Positions 1 through 7,803 of a stretch of 45,154 bases of DNA are shown here, in pieces. The notes below the pieces were generated by a model. That model saw only the letters and a list, made by a program, of their open reading frames with translations, had not been told where the DNA came from and searched no databases. This DNA is from Pseudomonadota bacterium. Its GTDB lineage: Bacteria > Pseudomonadota > Alphaproteobacteria > Rhizobiales > Xanthobacteraceae. Numbering within the stretch: position 1 is the stretch's first letter; each line of letters begins with the position of its first letter. The DNA lies in the NCBI GenBank assembly GCA_023404705.1, contig JAEYAU010000039.1, positions 1-45,154 on the forward strand, in the 5' to 3' direction. Position numbers and translations under genes: made by a program.

Positions 1-737
1 TCGCCCGAGACCACCACGGCGTGGCCACGCGAATACTTGTGTCCGTCGATGCGCGGGATCGGGAACCGCGCGGCCCAGAGCGCCGGGTCGTTGGCGAAAG
101 CCTGCGGCTTGATCTCAGCCAGCACCGCGTCCGCGATGCCGATGTCGGCGACGCGCACCTTGCCGCAATGGACGCGTCCCGGCAGCAGCACGTGCCCGGG
201 CTTGCGGCGGAAGAAGGTGACGGTCTCGGCCGCCCGCACCGCCACGCCCATCACGGCGCCGCTCGCCCCGTTGATCCCGCTCGGCAGATCGACCGCGATG
301 ATCGGCGCGCCCGCATGGTTCATCGCCTCGATGATCGCGCGCGGCGTGCCCTCGACAGGGCGATCGAGCCCGGCGCCGAACAGCGCATCGACGATGACGC
401 CTGCATCCGCCACCTGCTCCGGCGCGGCCGCCTCGACCCCGCCCTTCCAGGCCGCGGCCGCTTGCGCAGCGTCGCCCTTCAGCTTCGCCGCATCGCCGAC
501 CAGCATCAGCCGCACCGGATAGCCGCGCTCGGCCAGCACGCGCGCCGCGACGAAACCGTCGCCGCCGTTGTTTCCCGGGCCCGCGATCACCAACACGCGC
601 GTGCCGAGCGGATGCCGCGCCACCGCATCGGCGAGGGCGCGCCCCGCCTTCTCCATCAGCGTGAGGCCGGGCGTGCCGGCCGCAATGGTCGCGCGGTCGG
701 CGGCCGTCATCTCTTGCGGTGTCAGAAGCTCGTTCAT
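1..737 (-). CDS. nnr: Bifunctional NAD(P)H-hydrate epimerase/dehydratase, 5' part
   Basis: The 245 codons present, starting at ATG 737, form a YjeF N-terminal domain. This domain epimerises damaged NAD(P)HX. The glycine-rich signature GNNGGDGFV is at residues 55-63 and a DLPSGING stretch is near residue 150. From about residue 225 the sequence (HKYSRGHAVVVSG) enters the C-terminal ADP/ATP-dependent dehydratase domain, which is cut off by the window edge, so the gene should be the two-domain fusion. It diverges from glnB across a 356-bp regulatory region. This neighbourhood with glnB-glnA is common in Hyphomicrobiales. The family call is firm; whether the dehydratase half is intact cannot be seen. 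Confidence 0.93.
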   Translation of the reverse strand, partial: MNELLTPQEMTAADRATIAAGTPGLTLMEKAGRALADAVARHPLGTRVLVIAGPGNNGGDGFVAARVLAERGYPVRLMLVGDAAKLKGDAAQAAAAWKGGVEAAAPEQVADAGVIVDALFGAGLDRPVEGTPRAIIEAMNHAGAPIIAVDLPSGINGASGAVMGVAVRAAETVTFFRRKPGHVLLPGRVHCGKVRVADIGIADAVLAEIKPQAFANDPALWAARFPIPRIDGHKYSRGHAVVVSG

Positions 738-880
738 TGCAACCACTGCGCCTCGCGCGACCGTATCGGTGCGCTCACGGTTCGACAACGCTACCGAGCC
801 GGGCCACAGACCCGAGAGAGCTCGCCACGATCCGAGTGTCGCGGCCCAAGGGCAGTTGAAAATCCAGCCACGACAATGCT

Positions 881-899
881 TTTGCACTGACTGCGCAAA
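881..899. promoter_or_regulatory. Inverted repeat, possible activator site upstream of glnB
   Basis: The 19-bp imperfect palindrome TTTGCACTGACTGCGCAAA contains TGCAC-N5-GCGCA. It resembles an NtrC site (TGCAC-N7-GTGCA), but the half-sites are two bases closer than in the classical consensus. It lies about 150 bp upstream of the expected glnB start point, a plausible enhancer distance for a sigma-54 promoter. NtrC binding is inference only. Confidence 0.3.
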
Positions 900-948
900 A
901 AATGATCAGTTTGCCTATTTTCTGACCACCAACTTGACCGCAGAATGC

Positions 949-963
949 CTGCGCCGTACGCAG
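949..963. promoter_or_regulatory. Second short palindrome upstream of glnB
   Basis: CTGCGCCGTACGCAG is a CTGCG-N5-CGCAG inverted repeat. Its centre is 66 bp from the centre of the 881-899 palindrome, about six helical turns. The two share a TGC(A/G)C-like half-site and the same spacing, so they may be paired binding sites of one regulator. This rests on pattern alone. Confidence 0.25.
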
Positions 964-1011
964 TCGCGCGGCAAAGACCTGAAAACAAGGTAATTTTTTC
1001 AACCCGGCCGG

Positions 1012-1028
1012 TTGGCACGGAGCCTGCT
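1012..1028 (+). promoter_or_regulatory. Sigma-54 (RpoN) promoter of glnB-glnA
   Basis: TTGGCACGGAGCCTGCT matches the -24/-12 consensus TTGGCACGRNNNTTGCW at every specified position except one (C for the first T of TTGC). The invariant GG and GC are separated by exactly 10 bp. Transcription should begin near 1040, leaving a leader of about 50 nt before glnB. Rhizobial glnB-glnA operons are known to be transcribed under NtrC/RpoN control in nitrogen limitation, so sequence and context agree. Confidence 0.85.
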
Positions 1029-1093
1029 AACGACTGGCCCATCTCCGTCGGCCGTCTGAGCCGTCGGAGCGGGAGGCGGAAGATCACATGCCG

Positions 1094-1432
1094 ATGAAGA
1101 AGATCGAGGCGATCATCAAGCCATTCAAACTCGACGAGGTGAAAGAAGCTCTGCAAGAGGTCGGTCTGCAAGGCATCACAGTCACCGAGGCGAAGGGCTT
1201 CGGACGCCAGAAGGGGCACACTGAACTGTATCGTGGCGCCGAGTACGTGGTCGATTTCCTCCCCAAGGTGAAAATCGAGATTGTGCTCGGTTCGGACATG
1301 GTCGAAAAAGCCATCGAGGCGATCCGACGTGCTGCCCAGACCGGGCGGATCGGCGACGGCAAGATCTTCGTCTCCAACATCGAGGAAGCAATCCGGATCC
1401 GTACCGGGGAATCCGGCCTGGACGCCATCTGA
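1094..1432 (+). CDS. glnB: Nitrogen regulatory protein P-II
   Basis: This 112-residue PII protein is a trimeric sensor of 2-oxoglutarate, ATP/ADP and, through uridylylation, glutamine. It controls NtrB/NtrC and glutamine synthetase adenylylation. The T-loop uridylylation tyrosine is Tyr51 (RGAEYVVDF), which fits a start at ATG 1094. A second in-frame ATG at 1088 would add two residues. The C-terminal signature GRIGDGKIFV is present. The gene lies directly downstream of a sigma-54 promoter and 57 bp before glnA, with which it is probably co-transcribed. Linkage to glnA rather than amtB favours the name glnB over glnK. Confidence 0.97.
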   Translation: MKKIEAIIKPFKLDEVKEALQEVGLQGITVTEAKGFGRQKGHTELYRGAEYVVDFLPKVKIEIVLGSDMVEKAIEAIRRAAQTGRIGDGKIFVSNIEEAIRIRTGESGLDAI

Positions 1433-1489
1433 TGCGTGTCCGCCTGACCTCTTCGCTCAACGCTTGTTTCTAGAAAGGGTATGCATCCT

Positions 1490-2899
<1,410 letters not shown>

Positions 2900-2921
2900 G
2901 TCGCGGGTTCACGATTGCTTT

Positions 2922-2951
2922 GGGGCGCCCTTCGGGGCGCCCCTTTGCTTT
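2922..2951 (+). terminator. Rho-independent terminator of glnB-glnA
   Basis: A perfect 9-bp stem GGGGCGCCC / GGGCGCCCC encloses a TTCG tetraloop (2922-2943) and is followed by TTTGCTTT. It begins 22 bp after the glnA stop codon. Confidence 0.9.
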
Positions 2952-3119
2952 GTAGGGTGTGCAAACGCGGCCGGGGCGCTGCAGACGAATGAGTGCGCGC
3001 GTTCCGCGTTTGCGCACGCGTGCGGCCTCACAGCTTGCTTCGAAGTCAGCACCGCGTGCGCATGGCGGATCAAAGGCCTGCGAGCGACTGGTGCGCTCGG
3101 GCCGCCATGCACACCCTAC
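2952..3119. repeat. 168-bp intergenic element with 12-bp terminal inverted repeats
   Basis: GTAGGGTGTGCA at 2952-2963 is mirrored exactly by TGCACACCCTAC at 3108-3119. The interior is GC-rich with smaller inverted segments and no convincing gene. The termini resemble the GTAGGGTG(G/T)GCA-type palindromes scattered between genes in Bradyrhizobium-like genomes, so I read it as a MITE- or REP-like nonautonomous element. No target-site duplication is obvious. Confidence 0.6.
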
Positions 3120-3126
3120 GAAGCGA

Positions 3127-3381
3127 TCACATCATCAGGAACGCGAACGCCAGCAGCGCCACCAGGCCGATGCCAGTGAGCGAGCGCACCATGGTGCGGC
3201 TCTGGCGCTGCGCCGGGAAAGCACCTGCGGCGCGTTTCACGCGGATGACTTCCGCCTCGAACTCGTCCGAGGACGAGAACAGGCAAGCGAGCGCAACACC
3301 GGCGCGATCGGCGGCGACACGCAGCGCGGCAAGATCACTCTCGACCTGGGCAACAGTGCGCAGATGGCTCATGGCCCGCAT
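3127..3381 (-). CDS. Small protein with a C-terminal membrane anchor
   Basis: The predicted 84-residue protein is not one I recognise. The first 60 residues are soluble and mixed-charge, with a likely helix (VESDLAALRVAADRAG). The last 17 residues (TGIGLVALLAFAFLMM) form one hydrophobic helix ending at the C terminus, which suggests a tail-anchored inner-membrane protein. ATG 3381 or ATG 3372 could be the start. It lies downstream of the diguanylate cyclase gene on the same strand, 75 bp away, and could be co-transcribed with it. No function can be assigned. Confidence 0.5.
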   Translation of the reverse strand: MRAMSHLRTVAQVESDLAALRVAADRAGVALACLFSSSDEFEAEVIRVKRAAGAFPAQRQSRTMVRSLTGIGLVALLAFAFLMM

Positions 3382-3456
3382 GGTAGCCCGGGCGTGGTAA
3401 ACGAGTGGTTTCCCGTAACCGCCCTGTGGCGGATGCGGCGATTGCGCATCGCAGCA

Positions 3457-4710
3457 TCACGCTCTTTCCGGCACCCACCCGACCGCAGGGACGAGGCTCG
3501 GCTCTTGCAGGCTCGCAAAGCCGGCACGGCCGAAATCAGAGCCGAGCACCTCGACGCGATTGCGCCCCGCGCGCTTGGCGCGGTAGAGCGCGACGTCGGC
3601 GCGCGCGAGCAGATCGCTCACGACGACCGCGCTCTCCTGCGTGCAGACGATGCCAACGCTGACTGTGGCGCACAGCATGCGGCCGTCCAGCTCCTCGGCT
3701 TCGTAGGCAAAGCTCTCGCGGATCAGCTCGCCGGTCGCCACTGCCTCGTTGAGATCGGCGCCGGGCAGGAACACCGCGAACTCCTCGCCGCCGAGCCGCC
3801 CCGCCACGTCGTCGAAGCGCAGGTGCCGCGAGATCACGCCCGCGAAGATCTGCAGCGCGTGATCCCCGGTCGCGTGGCCGTAGCAGTCGTTGATCTCCTT
3901 GAAACGGTCGAGATCGAACAGCAGCACCGCGACCGGCCGGCCATGGCCAACACGCGTGCGCACGAGCTGCTCGGCGCGATCGAGGAAGGCCCGGCGATTG
4001 GGAAGCCCGGTCAGCGGATCGACGAGCGCGGCCGTCTTGTAGCGCGCTTCCGCGCGCTGGCGCGGCAGGATCACCAGCAGGAAGCCGAGCGAGAGGCCGA
4101 GCACCAGGCCGCCGAGCGCGCTCTGCATGAACCAGCCGCTCGTCGCCAGCGGGTGACCGTTGGAGATGGGCGCCAGCAACGTCAGCACGATGCGCGAGAG
4201 CAGCAGGGCGGCATAGATCGCGAACAGAATGATGATCGCGGTGCGCGCCCGCAGCTGCTCGGCACGGCCGCGCCAGAGCTCGAAGGCCGCGAGAGCAACA
4301 AGGGTCGCCATCAGGGAGGACGCCAGCAGGATCCGCGGATTCACATCGGCGACGAAACGCGGGAATTGGCATGCGGCGATCCAGATCCCCGGTGCGACCA
4401 GGATCAGGAATGCACGCTGCGGCCGCGCCTCGAATGCGCGGGCGCCCATCCACACCATGCCATAGCCGGCGAACACCATCGCGTTGGCAAGGACGATGGT
4501 CACGAAGGGCGCGAGTTGCGCGCGCATGATGATCAGCAAGTAGCCGCTGGCGATCAGCAGGTAAGCCCCACCCCACCAGGCCCAGGCCGTCGTGGCGCGC
4601 TGCTCTGCAAAGGACACCAGCATCAGCACGCCGATGATGCCGGCAACGCCGACCGCAACGATGGCAACCGTGAGGAAATCGAGAGTCACGTTCGCGGCCC
4701 GCCCCGTCAC
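3457..4710 (-). CDS. Membrane diguanylate cyclase (GGDEF)
   Basis: The 417-residue protein should make cyclic di-GMP from GTP. The N-terminal half carries about six hydrophobic segments, forming a membrane sensory region of unrecognised family. The GGDEF domain starts near residue 235 (DPLTGLPNRRAF). The active-site motif is GGEEF at residues 307-311, a functional variant. RFDD lies exactly five residues before it, the layout of the RxxD inhibitory site, so product feedback is expected. The start is GTG 4710, with GTG 4689 as an alternative. No EAL domain follows. The input signal is unknown. Confidence 0.9.
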   Translation of the reverse strand: MTGRAANVTLDFLTVAIVAVGVAGIIGVLMLVSFAEQRATTAWAWWGGAYLLIASGYLLIIMRAQLAPFVTIVLANAMVFAGYGMVWMGARAFEARPQRAFLILVAPGIWIAACQFPRFVADVNPRILLASSLMATLVALAAFELWRGRAEQLRARTAIIILFAIYAALLLSRIVLTLLAPISNGHPLATSGWFMQSALGGLVLGLSLGFLLVILPRQRAEARYKTAALVDPLTGLPNRRAFLDRAEQLVRTRVGHGRPVAVLLFDLDRFKEINDCYGHATGDHALQIFAGVISRHLRFDDVAGRLGGEEFAVFLPGADLNEAVATGELIRESFAYEAEELDGRMLCATVSVGIVCTQESAVVVSDLLARADVALYRAKRAGRNRVEVLGSDFGRAGFASLQEPSLVPAVGWVPERA

Positions 4711-4730
4711 CCACGGGGGCGGGTGACGCG
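4706..4730. repeat. Short palindrome at the diguanylate cyclase start
   Basis: GTCACCC (4706-4712) pairs with GGGTGAC (4721-4727). The 12-mer GCGGGTGACGCG at 4719-4730 occurs again, inverted, at 9921-9932 downstream of metY. It overlaps the proposed GTG start of the cyclase and could sequester that start in mRNA. It may equally be a fragment of a dispersed repeat. Confidence 0.35.
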
Positions 4731-4881
4731 AGCAACCTATCCGCAGAGTGCTGCCGCCACGTTAATGCGCGCGGAAAAGGACGAAGACCAACCCACAGCG
4801 CGCAGCTGCGAATCCGCAGCGTCATCGTCGTGGCCGCACACGCGCAACGTCATGACGCGCGCTCTGATGCTGTGCTGAAAC

Positions 4882-4912
4882 AAAAAAGGGACGCGCCGCG
4901 GCGCGTCCCTTT
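4882..4912 (-). terminator. Rho-independent terminator of rplM-rpsI
   Basis: Read on the minus strand, GGGACGCGCC pairs with GGCGCGTCCC around a 2-base centre, extended by A-T pairs, and ends in six Ts. It lies 24 bp beyond the rpsI stop codon. Confidence 0.88.
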
Positions 4913-4935
4913 GCATAGGCGATCGAAATGCCTGA

Positions 4936-5412
4936 TCAGCGCTTCGAGAACTGGAAGGAGCGGCGGGCCTTGGCGCGGCCGTACTTCTTGCGCTCGACCA
5001 CGCGCGAGTCGCGGGTGAGGAAGCCGCCGCGCTTGAGCACGCTGCGCAGATCCGGCTCGAAGTTGGTCAGCGCCTTCGAGATGCCGTGACGCACCGCGCC
5101 GGCCTGGCCCGAGAGGCCCCCGCCCGACACCGTGCAGATCACGTCGTACTGGCCGGCGCGGTTCGCCGCGACGATCGGCTGCTGGATCAGCATGCGCAGC
5201 ACCGGCCGCGCGAAATAGGTCTCGATCTCGCGCTCGTTGATCACGATCTTGCCGGCGCCCGGCTTGATCCAGACGCGGGCGACCGCGTCCTTGCGCTTGC
5301 CGGTCGCGTAAGCGCGGCCCTGCTTGTCGAGCTTCTGAACGTATTTCGGCGCTTCGGGCGCGGCGGGCTTGAGCGCGCCGAGCTGATCGAGCGACTGCAT
5401 GGTTTCGGCCAT
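4936..5412 (-). CDS. rpsI: 30S ribosomal protein S9
   Basis: The 158-residue S9 has the rhizobial N-terminal extension followed by the conserved core ATGKRKDAVARVW. It ends in the basic tail KKYGRAKARRSFQFSKR, whose terminal Lys-Arg reaches the P-site tRNA in the ribosome. I place the start at ATG 5412, two bases after the rplM stop, with GAGGAG nine bases upstream. An in-frame GTG at 5418 overlaps the rplM stop but is less likely. It forms an operon with rplM and is closed by a terminator. Confidence 0.97.
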   Translation of the reverse strand: MAETMQSLDQLGALKPAAPEAPKYVQKLDKQGRAYATGKRKDAVARVWIKPGAGKIVINEREIETYFARPVLRMLIQQPIVAANRAGQYDVICTVSGGGLSGQAGAVRHGISKALTNFEPDLRSVLKRGGFLTRDSRVVERKKYGRAKARRSFQFSKR

Positions 5413-5414
5413 GG

Positions 5415-5879
5415 TCACGCGCTCCTCGTGTTCTTGCGGTTCATGGCGGCGATGTTCAGCACTTCCGGCTGCTGCGCCTCGTGCGGATGGGCCGGGCCCT
5501 TGTAGACGCGCAGATTGCCGAGCTGACGGCGGCCGAGCGGCCCCCGCGGCAGCATGCGCTCCACGGCCTTCTCGACCACGCGCTCCGGATACTTGCTCTC
5601 GAGGATGTACTTCGCGGTACGATCCTTGATGCCGCCGATGAAGCCGGTGTGGTGGTGATAGACCTTCTTCTCGCGCTTGCGTCCGGTCAGCACGACCTTC
5701 TCGGCATTCACGATGATGACGTTATCGCCGCAGTCGACGTGAGGGGTGAAAGTCGGCAGATGCTTGCCGCGCAGCCGCATCGCCACGAGCGTGGCGAGAC
5801 GGCCGACGACGAGCCCTTGCGCGTCAATCAGCACCCATTTCTTCTCGACCTCGGCGGGCTTGGCCGAATAGGTGGACAT
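5415..5879 (-). CDS. rplM: 50S ribosomal protein L13
   Basis: The 154-residue L13 is an early-assembling large-subunit protein. Family hallmarks include the start MSTYSAKPAEVEKKWVLIDA, GRLATLVAMRLRGKH, and VVEKAVERMLPRGPLGR. It is the first gene of the universal rplM-rpsI pair and sits upstream of rpsI with a 2-bp gap, so the two are translationally linked. A purine-rich GGGGA precedes the start. Confidence 0.98.
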   Translation of the reverse strand: MSTYSAKPAEVEKKWVLIDAQGLVVGRLATLVAMRLRGKHLPTFTPHVDCGDNVIIVNAEKVVLTGRKREKKVYHHHTGFIGGIKDRTAKYILESKYPERVVEKAVERMLPRGPLGRRQLGNLRVYKGPAHPHEAQQPEVLNIAAMNRKNTRSA

Positions 5880-5916
5880 ATTGGTCCCCAGGAGTTTGAC
5901 CCGTTGGAAATGGAGG

Positions 5917-5935
5917 CGGCGCCCTCAAGGCGCCG
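5917..5935 (-). promoter_or_regulatory. Stem-loop in the rplM leader
   Basis: CGGCGCC and GGCGCCG form a perfect 7-bp stem around a 5-base loop, about 38 bases upstream of the rplM start codon in the transcribed leader. Ribosomal protein operons are often autoregulated through such leaders, but nothing here identifies a binder. Confidence 0.3.
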
Positions 5936-5945
5936 GATGGCGAGG

Positions 5946-5974
5946 CTTCTACATGAGCCCCGGACTCGCGTCAA
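5946..5974 (-). promoter_or_regulatory. Likely sigma-70 promoter of rplM-rpsI
   Basis: On the minus strand TTGACG (5974-5969) is followed after 17 bp by TAGAAG (5951-5946). The -35 matches the alphaproteobacterial TTGAC core well. The -10 is weaker, at 4 of 6. Transcription would start near 5939, giving a leader of about 60 nt. Confidence 0.5.
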
Positions 5975-6031
5975 CGCGCTCGGGCGCCAAAAACACGAGC
6001 GTAATCAGCGCATTATAAATTAGGTGCAATA

Positions 6032-6478
6032 TTACCGGCTTCCATCCCCATTGGGGGGCGGTATGGAATAGGTCGACGTGACATGAGCCACGGGCTCCTC
6101 CTCACCGTCGGATTGGATGATCACCTCCCCGACCGCCAGCCGCTTGCCGAGCTTGAGCAGTCGTGCCTCAGCGATCAGCGCCGCCTGCGCAGGCTTGCGG
6201 AGGAAGTTGATATTGAGATTCGTCGTGACGGCCAGCGGGACCGGCCCGATCGAGCCGAGCACCGCGACATACATAGCGAAGTCCGCGAGTGCCATCATGG
6301 TCGGCCCCGAAATGGTGCCGCCTGGGCGCAGCATCCGCTCGTGATACGCGCGCCGCACCCGGCAGCCCTTGTGCCAGACGCTCTCGATGGTGAGGCCGCT
6401 GTCCTGAGAGAAATACTGCGGAAACTCGGCCGCAAGCAGCTTCCCCAATTCCTCCGGCGTCATCACGGCGTCCGGCAT
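6032..6478 (-). CDS. PaaI-family hotdog thioesterase
   Basis: This is a 148-residue single hotdog-fold protein. The central helix segment GGTISGPTMMALADFAMYVAV and the following strand NLNINFLRKP are typical of PaaI/YdiI-like acyl-CoA thioesterases, where the residues after GG-x-ISGP line the catalytic dimer interface. The acyl-CoA substrate cannot be deduced. It lies upstream of rplM on the same strand with its own promoter gap, an arrangement frequent in Bradyrhizobium relatives. GAGGGG precedes ATG 6478. Confidence 0.85.
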   Translation of the reverse strand: MPDAVMTPEELGKLLAAEFPQYFSQDSGLTIESVWHKGCRVRRAYHERMLRPGGTISGPTMMALADFAMYVAVLGSIGPVPLAVTTNLNINFLRKPAQAALIAEARLLKLGKRLAVGEVIIQSDGEEEPVAHVTSTYSIPPPNGDGSR

Positions 6479-6540
6479 GCGCCCCTCTCCCCTGACCTGC
6501 TCATCAAGGGGCTTAGACGATCGATCGTTGAAGCGGAAGA

Positions 6541-6717
6541 TCAGGCGCGCGAGCTCTGCTCGCCTTTAACACGCGTCTTCGGCCGCCGCGCCGGCGCGCT
6601 CTTGCCGCGCGTCATGAGCTTGCGCCGCGCGGATGGGCTCTTGCTGCTGAGGTAAAACGTGAATAGCGAAATCACCGATGCGGCCTTTCGCGGCCGGGAC
6701 GTCCTGGTCTTGGCCAT
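6541..6717 (-). CDS. Small basic protein, unknown
   Basis: A 58-residue, strongly basic protein beginning MAKTRTSRPRKAASV and rich in Lys, Arg and Ser. A short hydrophobic patch (VISLFTFYLSS) lies near the middle. The start is well supported by GGAGGAG just upstream of ATG 6717; a longer frame to 6744 lacks such a site. I do not recognise the family. The charge suggests nucleic-acid or ribosome association, but that is a guess. It lies upstream of the thioesterase gene on the same strand. Confidence 0.5.
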   Translation of the reverse strand: MAKTRTSRPRKAASVISLFTFYLSSKSPSARRKLMTRGKSAPARRPKTRVKGEQSSRA

Positions 6718-6863
6718 GGCGGCTCCTCCGCGATCATGAGTCACAACGTCCGTGGAAAGCTCTTGGGGTGAACGGCTGCCGTTGCCATGAGTTCCCCCTT
6801 TGGAGACGCGGACTTGCGCCCAACCGTCGCGGCGTTAAGTATCGATCAGATGGAGTGTTTGCG

Positions 6864-7688
6864 ATGACCGCATCGGCCGCCCGCCCGCTTTCTTCTGACA
6901 CATCCGTGCTGCTGCGCGAGGACGTCGAAGGCATCGCGCTGCTGACTCTCAACCGGCCCGAAGCGCGCAACAGCCTTTCCGAGGCGATGCTGCGGGCGCT
7001 CGGCGAGGCGTTCACCTCGATCGCCGCCGACCGCAGCGTGCGCGCCGTGGTGCTCACCGCCAACGGTCCCGTCTTCTCGGCCGGCCACGACCTCAAGGAA
7101 CTCACCGCGCATCGCAGCGACCCGGATCGCGGTCGCGCCTATTTCAAGCAGGTGATGGATGCCTGCAGCGCCGTGATGCAGATGATCGTGCGCCTGCCGC
7201 AGCCCGTGATCGCGGCCGTGCAGGGCACTGCGACCGCCGCAGGCTGCCAGCTCGTCGCAAGCTGCGATCTCGCGGTCACCTCCTCGGCCGCGAAGTACGC
7301 AACGCCCGGCGTGAACATCGGCCTGTTCTGCTCTACGCCCATGGTTGCGCTTTCACGCAATCTCTCGCGCAAGCACGCCATGGAGATGCTGCTCACCGGC
7401 GACATGATCTCGGCCGAGGACGCGCTGCGCTTCGGCCTCGTCAATCGCGTGGTCGCGCCGGGCGCCGAACGCGCCGAGGCGCTGGCCTTCGCGCGCAAGA
7501 TCGCGTCGAAGTCGACGCTCACCGTGAAGACCGGCAAGGAAGCCTTCTATCGCCAGGTCGAAATGGACCTCGCCTCGGCCTATGCCTATGCGAGCCAGGT
7601 CATGGTCGAGAACATGCTCGCCCGCGACGCCGAGGAAGGCATCGGCGCCTTTGTCGAGAAGCGCTCACCGGTTTGGGAAGACCGGTAG
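6864..7688 (+). CDS. Enoyl-CoA hydratase/isomerase family protein (ECHDC3-like)
   Basis: The 274-residue protein has the crotonase fold. It shows the oxyanion-hole segments FSAGHDLKEL (near residue 75) and AVQGTATAAGCQLVASCDLAV (near residue 125). It most resembles the ECHDC3 subgroup. The two glutamates that add water in true hydratases are not present: Gln occupies the GGGCE position and PGVNIG replaces PEvnlG. Ordinary hydration is therefore doubtful. Start ATG 6864 (MTASAARP) fits family length, although the frame opens earlier. The next two genes, a CoA-binding protein and metY, lie in the same order in related genomes. Confidence 0.88.
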   Translation: MTASAARPLSSDTSVLLREDVEGIALLTLNRPEARNSLSEAMLRALGEAFTSIAADRSVRAVVLTANGPVFSAGHDLKELTAHRSDPDRGRAYFKQVMDACSAVMQMIVRLPQPVIAAVQGTATAAGCQLVASCDLAVTSSAAKYATPGVNIGLFCSTPMVALSRNLSRKHAMEMLLTGDMISAEDALRFGLVNRVVAPGAERAEALAFARKIASKSTLTVKTGKEAFYRQVEMDLASAYAYASQVMVENMLARDAEEGIGAFVEKRSPVWEDR

Positions 7689-7736
7689 TGCGTGATCCCG
7701 AAAAGCGGACACCGGTTTTCGGACCGGATCACGCAC
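7688..7736. repeat. 49-bp palindromic intergenic repeat
   Basis: GTGCGTGATC (7688-7697) and GATCACGCAC (7727-7736) are perfect inverted arms. They enclose a second inverted pair, CCGAAAA and TTTTCGG. The last base of the echA-like stop codon is the first base of the element. The CCGAAAAGCGG-ACCGGTTTTCGG core is a recurrent intergenic palindrome in Bradyrhizobium-type genomes. In mRNA it would form a strong hairpin that could protect or end the upstream transcript. Confidence 0.75.
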
Positions 7737-7803
7737 CAGTGAAGAGCTTCTTCCCCGGGGCCCTTCCCATCCCTATGTTCCGGGCCCTGAAGGCGAGCAG
7801 CCC

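Larger units (their letters stand above)
738..1093. other. nnr-glnB divergent regulatory region
   Basis: This 356-bp stretch holds no convincing gene. The ORFs crossing it on either strand are antisense or compositional. Its central part, about 880-1010, is clearly more AT-rich than its surroundings, as expected of promoter DNA. It contains two short inverted repeats (881-899 and 949-963) and a sigma-54 type promoter (1012-1028), listed separately. Confidence 0.7.

Noticed and set aside
775..1002. Minus-strand frames (775-1002 and 791-1219) in front of glnB
   Set aside because: They cover the AT-rich promoter region, have no ribosome-binding site or family resemblance, and one runs antisense into glnB.
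2909..3112. 67-codon minus-strand frame after glnA
   Set aside because: It lies within the terminator and the inverted-repeat element; translations of such repeats often look like small genes.
2959..4878. 639-codon open frame on the plus strand opposite the diguanylate cyclase
   Set aside because: Antisense to a clear GGDEF gene, with low-complexity Arg/His/Glu composition and no recognisable domain.
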